From: Glaciozyma antarctica PI12
Taxonomy: Eukaryota > Basidiomycota > Microbotryomycetes > Kriegeriales > Camptobasidiaceae
Length of the DNA: 64,000 bases
NCBI GenBank assembly: GCA_002917775.1
Contig: KZ627149.1
Coordinates: 351,689 to 415,688, forward strand
Reading direction: 5' to 3'
A program made the translations under genes and the position numbers. Every line of letters begins with the position of its first letter. Position 1 is the first letter of the stretch. Shown here piece by piece: positions 55,424 through 64,000 of the stretch. A model generated the notes under the pieces. It had not been told where the DNA came from, did no database searches, and saw only the letters and a list, made by a program, of their open reading frames with translations.

Positions 55424-58400
55424 CTAATCCAAGGCAGCGACCAGCGCCACCGCCCTCTGCGCCACGACGCTCGCATCGACGTCGCCAGCGGGCAGACTGA
55501 CGGTGAAGAGCGAGTCGGCCCTCGTGCCGTCAAGCCAGCAAGGGATCTCGATCCGACGCGCCTTGGACTGCATCGTGGCTGACTCCTTGACCCAGGAGAT
55601 CTGCGACAGGCCGAGGCGGACGGTCGACCCATCGTTGATGACAATTTGCGAGGAGGCCCAGCTGGCGCCGACGAGTGCGAGACCTGGAAGAACGATGCGT
55701 GAGCAAAGCGGCCAAGCCGAGTGCAAGGACAAAGACTAACCTTCGATTGCGAACGAGCCTGGTCCTCCGGTCCCCTCCAAATCGACGCGAAGCTGCAGCT
55801 GCTCGAGCGAAGAGCTGGTGGCGTGCGCGACAGCCTGCCTCGACGCCGTGACGAATCCGTGAGGGTGGAAGAGGAGGCCGAGCGACGTCGACGATCCTCG
55901 CAGGTCTCCCGACTCGACGATCCGCGTGAGCTGGTCGAGCCTCTTCGTCAAGTCGGCGATCCAGGCTCCGGCGGCGAGGCTGCGGCACTTGTAGCGGCGC
56001 CAGGACGACGGAACGGTTCCCTTCGTGAGGTCGGAGAGGAGGCAGCGACTGTCGTTCGTCTGCTTGAGCTCGCCATCGCAGACGCGCACGAGGTTGGTGA
56101 GGTCGCCGCGAATGGTGGAGAGGAGTTTGCTGGCGACGGAGGACTCGCGGTCGAAGAATCGGAAGAGGGGGTCCTTGACGCTGTCGAGGCTTCCTCGGAG
56201 GGTCGGCACGGACTACGAGGAGCGCGCTATCAGCACGATGTCAAGCGCAAACGCGAGGCCACGCACCTTGGGAAGAATCTGAAGCCACTCGACGCAGGAC
56301 TCCTTGAGAGCGCGCATCCAGGCAGGTTGAGCCGAAGCTGCGCCCTTCTTGACGTGCACGGTGACCGTCTCGTTGTCGTCGCTCAGAGAGCGCATCTTGA
56401 GGAGTCGGAACAGAAGCATCGTGCCTAGAAAGAGGGTCAGCGCCAGCGCCACACAACTGAACGGAACACGGCTCACCTTGCGCCATGGCGATGACCTTCT
56501 CTGCAGACGGCGGCAGCGAGAGGTACGAAGGCGGTTCCTGCTCGGGAAGCTTTTGGGCCCACGCGATGAACTGGTCGAGGCGCGTGGCGTCCGGAATCGA
56601 GAGGCCGGGCTCACCGTCGCTAGGGAGGACGAGCTGGAAGTTGACATCGTAGGCCTTTGGCGAAAAGAGCTGCGCAACAAACGAGTCGAGGAGGATTTGG
56701 TCGAACTCGGTGTCGATCTTGCCGCCGTATACCGACTCGCGAATGAGGCTGCGAATGGCGTCCCACGAGATGGCGGCGGGGTCGACGTTCGTCCTGCCCT
56801 TCGACGCGACTGCCAGCCACGAGTCGATCGTGCCGAGAGCTGCTTCCTGATCCGAGTCGTTGAACTCGTACGCCTTGCTCCATCCGAGAGGAACGTAGCG
56901 TAGGCGTTCCTGCACGACGGCGTGGAACCAGGCGAGGAGGAAGTACAGGCGAGTCTTCTCCGCGGGTCCGCTCGCGATTCGAGCGGGAGAGATGCTTCGC
57001 AGCGACTCGAGGATGTTGGCGCGGATCCCAGGGGGCGGCTCGTTCATGAGGACTCGGCCTTGGCGAAGGATGTTGACCGGGATCGAGGGGTTCGTCTCCA
57101 TAGTGAGGAAGAGGCGGAAGGCGCGGTTCGGATTGAGGCTCTGGAGCCGCTTCTCGAGCTGACTGAGCCACGACGGCGCGAGGTGGACGTTCTTGAGGAG
57201 GACCCAGTTGCCGGTTCGAGCTGCCGCCGCTATCGCCTGGTCCGCGAGCGCGAATCCTTCCTGCGAGCCCATCGCGACAGACGCGCACTTCGCCTTCGTG
57301 GCGGCGACGAGGTTGTCGACGCGGTAGCTGGCGTCGTAGCCTGGTACCGAACAGAGGCAGACTGGCGAAGCTGCCTCGACCTCGTTCGCGACCATGTCTC
57401 CGAGCTCGTATGGCGTCTCGCCCAGAAGATCGCGGCCGAAGACGTGGTTGACGAAGGCGCCGAATGGTCCGACCTGAGCCTGTCCGACCTGAGGCACTTG
57501 ATGATGAGGACGTGCCGAAGTGCGAGGGAGAGAGCTACGAGAGAAGGCGATCAGCACAGGCCCAAGCGCAGTGGTAGCTGCGAACTTACGCGAGATGTCG
57601 TTCCAAATCTCAGGCACGACCGTTTCGGGGTTGTTCGACGAGAGGAAGTCTCGCCACTCGTCCTCGTGCTCGGTTATGTGCTTGCGAACGTCCTTGAAGC
57701 AGGCTAGGCGGCCAAAAGTCTGAAGTCGCTGACGCTGACTGGCGTCCAAGAGGCTTGACGTGATCTCGACCGCTTCGACCACCGCTCCCCCGCCGCCTTC
57801 GAGGAGGAAGTTGAACTCGTGCTCGTCGAAGCCCGATTCGGTACCGCGAAGCTTGACCTGGGCGAGGAGGACTGCGAGCGTCAAGTGATCGGAGTGGAGG
57901 AGGGCTCGAGACGTCCGCTTGAAGACGTGGAGGAAGAGATCGCCGACGAGGATGGAGAGGCGGCGATGGGGGTCGGTAACGTCCTTGAGTGAGGGATTGT
58001 GGAGGAGGACAAAGTCGAAGATGTCGAGGAAGAATCGAAGGGAGAACTGGTAGAAGTGGTGGAGAAGGTAGAGCTCGTCGAGGACGAAGAAGATCGAGCT
58101 GCACGCCTGAGCTAGCGGGAGGTACTCGCTCGTGACCTGCTCGACCTCCGTCATAACGACGTCCGTCTCCTCGACCTTTCGAGTAACGTCTGCAGCTTCG
58201 CGCTTCAGCGTCTCCAGCGTCTCGATGACCCTGTGAAGCAAAGCTTTAGAGGACGCCGAAAGAAGGGAAGACGAGACTCACTTGTCGTCGTCGAGAATGT
58301 TGCCCGAGGAGGCGTTGAGCGCCGAGAGAAGGCTCTTCTCGAGGTGATGAAGGCGGGCTCGAAACTCGCCTTGAAGTCGCAGGAGATCCGACCTCTTGCG

Positions 58401-61400
58401 ATCGGTATCGGGCCGCTCGACGCGCAGGACCTGGTTGAGCGACTGAGCCTGAAGACTCGCTCGCGTGATCTGGAAAGTACGCAAGTCAGCGGGGTCTCAG
58501 AAACGAGACAGAGTCCTATCGCACCGAAAAGTTGACCATCGTTACGCGAGAGTTGAGATCGGCGGCGAACTCGACCGAAGGGTCCCTGGTCGAGAGGAAC
58601 ATGCTGCGAAAGGAATGAGAACACGTCAGCAGTCGCTCGAGGAGAAGCCATGCGAGCACGCACGTGAAGGCGGGAGAGAAGTCGATGTCTTGATTGCCGA
58701 GTCGGATCAGCACTCGTCCTCCAGCTCGACGAAGCTCCTTGTTGAGGACGGCGTTCAGGATCGGATCCAGATGCTCGACGTCCTGAATGAGGAGGGGCGT
58801 TCCGAATCGGAGCGCGCTCTCGAGGTTCTTGAGGAACGCCTCGTCCAGGAACGACGTGACGGAGATCTTGCGGTCCTTGTACTCGTTGAGGAGGAAGGCG
58901 GTCGCTTGGCCGGAGGGGTCGATAATGAGGGGGTAGCGGTCGAATCGCTCGAGCATGATGGCGTTCTCCGTGCAGAGGTCGTCCGCTGGAAGCGAGCGAC
59001 TTTGCCATGAGAGTCGGTCCTCGGCGGTCGAGAGGTACTCGGAGAGGGAGAGGTCCGACTTGAACTTGATCCCGGCGTCGGCGAGATGGTTGCTCCAGCC
59101 CTGCCACATCGCTTCGCGGTACTGCTGGTCGAAGTAGCCTCCGTAGGCGAGGAAAGCGGAGGAGAGGAGGACGTCTCCGGCGACGGTGCTCATCTGCGCC
59201 TCGAACGTCTTGCTGCCTGCCTCCCACCTCGTCTTTTCGGAGCCGAGGCTGTCGAGAAGGGTAATCGAGCGGTCGACGCGCTTCTGAACTCGCTCCATCT
59301 CCGTCTTGATCGCCTGAGTCTCGCTGATGAGGAGGGCGTAGTCGTCCTTGTACGACGCGATGCGAGCTTCGAGCTCTGCGATCATCGTGATGATGGCCGA
59401 CGCCTGATCCTTCGTCGTTTCCGCCTGGTCCTCGAGCGACTGCACCTCGTGCCGAAGCGGACCGACCTTGTCGAGGATGTCGGAGTAGTTGACCTGCGCG
59501 ATGACCCACTTGGCGAGGGGACCGCACGCCTTCGACGCTCGCTGGACGGTCTCGTAGTTGAACGAGGGGCGGGAGAGGTAGTCGGCCTTCATCTTCTCGC
59601 GGAGCTGACGAGTCATCGACTTGATCGTATCGAAGTTGACGATGCTGGCGATGAAGTCGTCGCGGCGAATGATGCTCTGGACGGTCTTCCAGCTGTCGAT
59701 CTTGAATCCGAGAATCGTGCAGACCGACTCCATCGCGAGCTTGACTGCTTCGGGCGGGTTGGCCATCGAGCGGACCTCCGTGAGGTGCTGCTTCTTGATG
59801 TTGCTGACGGCCGCTTGAGCGTCTGCGACGGCCGGCTCCGCGTCTGCGAGCTCGCCCATGACGAGAGACCGTCGGTCGGCAATCTCCTTCGTCTGCGTCT
59901 TGAGGACGGCCTGCATCTTGACCGACTCGATCTTGTTCTGCTCCGCGTCCTGCTGATCCGCGACCATGCGCTTGAGCTTGTCGTTCGCCTCGGCGTTCTT
60001 CGCCTCGAGCTGCGTCCGCTTGATGGCGAGACTCTTGCGGAGCTCCTCGACCTGAACGACCGTGTCGCGGAGCTTCTCGAGCCCGACGTTGAGGTGGCGC
60101 TGCTGCTCCTCGAGCTCGTCGCGCTTCTCGTTGAAGATCCGCACGTACTGGTTGATGAAGTCGAGGTAGTGGCGAGGCGTAACGTAGTTTGTGCGACCTT
60201 GACGGCGGGCGAGTTTGGCGTTCGTCTCGTACATCGACATGTGAACGAAGACGAGAGCGTTGATGACGGCGGCGCGGTGGACCGGGGGGAGGGAGAGTTG
60301 GCGGTACGCGGAGGGGAAGGTCGCAGGGGGGACGTAGGCTGCTGCATCGAGGTCGAGAGTGTTGGTAAACTCCATGCCGACCTGATAGAAGGCTTGGTCG
60401 GACCAGTCGCCGAACCAGTCGAGAACGCAACGGTTGAAGAGGGCGGGAGACGTCGCCGCGCGCGACGCGAGCCCGCCAGAGGGAGGGTTCATCGTGAAGA
60501 CGACGTGGAGGTTCCTCGCGACCTGCTGCGTGAACCAGCGGTAGAGCTCCTCGGGCGAATCGAGCATGAGCCCTTCTCGCTGCGCGCCCTCCTTGCACGC
60601 CGTCATGAGCGCGGCGTGCTCGTCGCCTTCGAAGAGCCCGGGGACCTCGGCGTTGGCGAGGAGAGTGTTCATCCGCTCGAGGAAGCCCGAGTCCAAGACG
60701 TTCGACTCGTCCATAATGAATGCGATCTTCTCGCCCTTGCATCCAGACCGACGCAGCACGGTGCGGAGGTCGTCGTCGAAATCCTCGGCGGTGTACTTGT
60801 TGTGGACCTTGATCTGGAAGACGCTGAGGCCGTTCATCCAGGCGACAAAGCGAGAGAGGGTAGTCTGCGGGAGAAGGACGTCAGCAAAGTCACGGATACA
60901 ATGGCTCAAAGACACGCACTTTTCCACTGCCGCTCACACCGATCAGGAGGAGGTGACCTTGGACTTGGCGAAAGACGCGGTCGATCCGGAGGACGTGGTC
61001 GAGGACGTCGTTGAAGAGGACGAGGGGTACGTCGAGGTCGAGTTCGTAGAAGACGCGAAGGCGAGCCTTGGTGTAATCGCGGAGCTGCTCGCGATCGACG
61101 GGGATGTAGTTCTTCGATGTCCAGTTCGAGTAGAGGATTGGTCGAACGAGAGCTTCGTTCGAGTTGATGGTGGGGAAGTGGGAGAGGGCGACAGCGTCAA
61201 TATTCTCGTCGGTCCACTTGCGCTCCTCCTCCGTGACGAGTCGATCCTGGAAGAGCCGAAGCGCCTCGTGCGCCCAGACTCGAACGAGACCCTCGACCGA
61301 GAGGTTGTCAAGCGGTCGAATCGCCTCGTAGATTCCGCGCATCCACCTCGTCAGCTCGCGAGGGCTGTAGACGTAGTGGGCCTGGACGTCCGTCGTGAAG

Positions 61401-64000
61401 CGCTTCTGCGACGAGAGGTAGAACTCGACCATCGCCGCCGTGAGAGGTTCGGAGTAGGCGCGGAGGGTGGGGACGACCTTGAGGAGGGCGCGCGTGAACG
61501 TCCCGTAGATCTGCTTGAGCGACGTCTCTCCGGGGTAGTCGACCATGACGAGAGGGGCGTGGCGGAGGAAGCGATGGCTGAGGGGTACTCGGCCCGGGTC
61601 GGTGGGAGGGTTGCAGGCGCCGACGAACTGGATTCGCTCGAGCTTGACCCACGCCTTGTCGGTCGTCCTCCAGTAGCCGCCGTGCTCGACGAGTTGGCGG
61701 AGGAACGAGATGACCTTCTGGGTCCCGTACTTGTCCGTTGCGGGGAGGTTGATCTCGTCGCAGAAGAGGACGATCCAACGACCGATCTGGACGGGCGCGA
61801 GGATGACCCCGTTCGGCGTCTTCCGGTACTCGCAGTGCTGCTCGAACGTCTTGAGGATGAGCTCCGGCGTCGTCGCGCTCGAGAAGTTGAGGCCGATGAC
61901 TTCGAGGTCGGGGAGCTTGCGAAGCGCGCTGAAGAGCGTCATCGTCTTGCCCGATCCTGGCGGTCCGCAGAGGAGGAGAGGACGATGCTCCGAGAGCCAG
62001 GAGTACAGCACCTCCTCGTGTCGAACGGTGTCCATGGTCGGGATGACGACGTCCGCCGAAAGGACGGCGTGCGTCTCGATTTCGATGGTCGGGACGGAGT
62101 TCAGCCATGAGAGCCAATCTCCGGTATTGACCTGGACGTCGTAGTCGATGAGGGAGCTGCCGGGGCCGAGGGGAGGAAGGTCGATTCCGGAATGGTCCCG
62201 CAGGAAGTCGCCCATGAGAGCTCGCGTCTCGAGCTTCGAGTCGCCCGTAAAAGCCCAGACGAGGCCGACGAGGAGGCGCTTCGTGACGTAGGATTCGACC
62301 TGTTCGGTCTGGAGGGGGAAGTCGGGGTGCTGGTGGTTGTACTCGATGACGTTCCGGACCGTCTTGTTGAAGAGGGAGAAGAGGGTGGTGACGGCGCGGA
62401 TGGTGGTGAAGTCCATGATGTGGTCGACCGAAACGGCGTACTCGAGCGCCTTGGGCACGAGCGCCTCCTCCTCAAAGTATTGTTCGATCCTCGCTGCGAC
62501 GACTCGCTGAGTGGCGAGGTTGGCGGAGACGACGTCGCTCTCGCCTCGGCGAGTCGGAAGGTCGAGAAGGGCGGCCTCGTCCGTGGCGTCGAGAGGGATG
62601 GCGCGGAGGGTGCTGAGGTAGTTTCGATAGAGCATCGACGGCGACACGGCGTCGTCGCTGAACCAGACCATCCCGCAGCGACTAACGGTGGCGAGAGTCG
62701 CGTACTTGAGCGATTCGACCTCGAACATGATGCGTACGTTGTTGGGGAGGTTAAGCCGTTCTCCGTTCGGAAGCGTGAGGAGCTTGTTGTCGTCGAGGAC
62801 ACTGGAAAGAGCGACTGAGGGTTAGCGAAGCGACGAGGAGGGACGCTCTGCACTCGCCTGTTGAGGTTCTCCACCCATTCGGGGTCGACGTCGCCGTCGA
62901 AGATGATCCAATGGCGCTTCGTGCTCTCTGCTCGAACGTCGTCGACGATCTTGCGGAGGATGTGCGTGAAGAGGCCGTCGTTCCATTCGCGAGTGGTCGA
63001 ATCCAGCGTGCCGTAGAGCGCCTCCTTCGAGATCGCCTTGGGGTCGATAACGTACGAGACGCCTTCGACGCCGGTAAGGCGCTCGAGAGCGGCGAGGAGG
63101 ATTCGCCATGCGGACGTCTTCCCCGTTGCCGACGGGCCGACCATCATCAGGCCGTGCTGGATGTTCTGGATCTGGTAGAGCTGAACGACCTTCTGCAGCC
63201 AGATCTCGTCGGCGACGAGGTGTCGCTCGGCGCACACGGCGAGGATGTGCTCCTTGAGCTTGTCGAGGTTGACGGGGACGTAGTCGATTCCGGGGAAGAC
63301 GTCGGCGAGGAGGCTACAGAAAGCTCGTTCGTCAGCAGCCTCCGAGATGCGAGAGCGAGGAGGACTAACCTTGTGAGAAGGGGAACGTCGTCGGCGACCA
63401 GCTTGGGAACGATCGTTTCCGTGACGCTCTGGATGAGGATCTCCTGCTCCGAGACGTCGATTGACTCGAGAAGGGCGGATCCTCCCTCAGCCTGCACCGC
63501 TGACGCCTGCAAGCGCTCGCGCTTGAGATGTCCAGCGCTGACGAGCACCGACTTGAGCGCCCGAAGGCCGAAATCGTAGTGAGGCTGGGAGGAGAGCTGC
63601 TCGGAGCAAAGGTTGAAGAAGGGGACGATCTTGGAGGCGAGGGTTTCGGCGGTCCGGAAGCCCTGCGAGAAAAGCATGACTTGGGCGATAAGCTCGCGGT
63701 CGGGACGAGTCATCGCCATGCTTCGGAAGAGCTTCTTGAGGTTGTCGGGGAGGTTGGAACGACCGGCGTATCCAGGATTCACTGCGAGGAGACTCGTCAA
63801 CGACGCAACGACGCGCGCTCGTAGGAAAGGGCGCACTGGTGATGAAGATGCCCGTGTCCTGGCTGATGCGCAGCTGGCGTCCGACGAGCTCAATCTCGGC
63901 ATCGGGATTGGTGATTCCTGCGCTGAGCCCGAGCTGAATGCTCTGAATCTGTTGCGAGACCGCACTGAGGATTCGCTCTTCGAGTCGGTTGAACTCGTCG
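55424..64000 (-). CDS. DYN1: Cytoplasmic dynein heavy chain, partial (5' end outside the window)
   Basis: Minus-end-directed microtubule motor for nuclear positioning and vesicle or endosome transport. The window holds AAA1 (end) through the C-terminus, in about 12 exons; first bases read from 64000. [10 protein letters not shown] is the AAA1 Walker B region. AAA2 has [32 protein letters not shown] follows, AAA3 has [18 protein letters not shown] and AAA4 has [10 protein letters not shown] then [17 protein letters not shown]. The stalk and microtubule-binding domain contain [17 protein letters not shown]. The C-terminal part has [20 protein letters not shown]. The intron at 62802-62857 uses a GC donor. 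The frame breaks near 57485 ([17 protein letters not shown] continues in another frame as [13 protein letters not shown]), best explained by one missing base. The gene is otherwise intact. Confidence 0.96.

Noticed and set aside
58205-61014. Very long open frames overlapping the dynein gene: an 845-codon frame on the same strand and a 642-codon frame on the opposite strand
   Set aside because: They are Arg/Ala/Leu-rich shadows of dynein codons in GC-rich DNA; no domain can be recognised, while the dynein frame carries every motif.
1-64000. Transposons, LTR elements, CRISPR arrays, tRNA genes
   Set aside because: No terminal repeats, transposase or reverse-transcriptase motifs, regularly spaced repeats, or A/B-box plus cloverleaf patterns were noticed. 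A tool-based scan could still find degenerate copies.

Overview
The window reads as nuclear DNA of a GC-rich basidiomycete yeast, most likely a red yeast of the Microbotryomycetes (Rhodotorula/Rhodosporidium type). The reasons are dense intron-rich genes, very short introns (about 45-65 nt, donors gtgcgt/gtacgt/gtgagt, a ctgac/ctgat branch site, acceptor cgcag), and an entirely fungal gene set. The genus is an inference. I see no mobile element, CRISPR array, tRNA or rRNA. Two assembly gaps (7472-7619 and 21399-21719) each cut through a gene.

Layout. 0.7-6.7 kb: pyruvate dehydrogenase E1 beta (PDB1), a cinnamyl-type alcohol dehydrogenase, and a secreted polysaccharide-lyase-like protein. 6.8-15.6 kb: a gap-interrupted unknown gene, TCTP (TMA19), a small membrane protein, a Ure2-type GST, a POF1-type nucleotidyltransferase, and a mitochondrial 3-hydroxyacyl-CoA dehydrogenase. 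15.6-25.3 kb: the DEAH helicase ECM16, an Ecm11-like gene cut by a gap, an alpha/beta hydrolase with an in-frame stop, and the complex I 30 kDa subunit. 25.4-35.2 kb: GWT1, RAD14, TMA22, choline/ethanolamine kinase, and a long rhomboid protease. 35.9-47.6 kb: MPE1, an amidase, a long MDR-family protein, an orphan acidic protein, and a mitochondrial HMG-box protein. 48-55.3 kb: a second alpha/beta hydrolase, a ThuA-like GPI-type protein, a DPBB protein, a small two-exon membrane protein, and an orphan helical protein. 55.4-64 kb: the 3' two-thirds of the cytoplasmic dynein heavy chain, running off the right edge.

Most of this is core housekeeping: mitochondrial energy metabolism, ribosome biogenesis and translation, mRNA 3'-end formation, GPI-anchor and phospholipid synthesis, DNA repair and motor transport. 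Genes alternate strand often. Several divergent pairs share promoters under 200 bp and several convergent pairs nearly touch. I found no convincing new multi-gene system.

The most interesting signals concern gene structure: 6-nt and 7-nt microexons, GC-AG introns, and a TCTP gene whose start codon is split by an intron and whose stop codon is an exon of its own. A second pattern is a run of frame breaks, most explicable as single-base changes, inside otherwise intact conserved genes (PDB1, lyase-like gene, MPE1, MDR gene, ThuA gene, dynein). This looks like assembly error rather than biology. Exon models were built by hand. Where I give a residue count, the exon lengths sum to a multiple of three unless I say otherwise.
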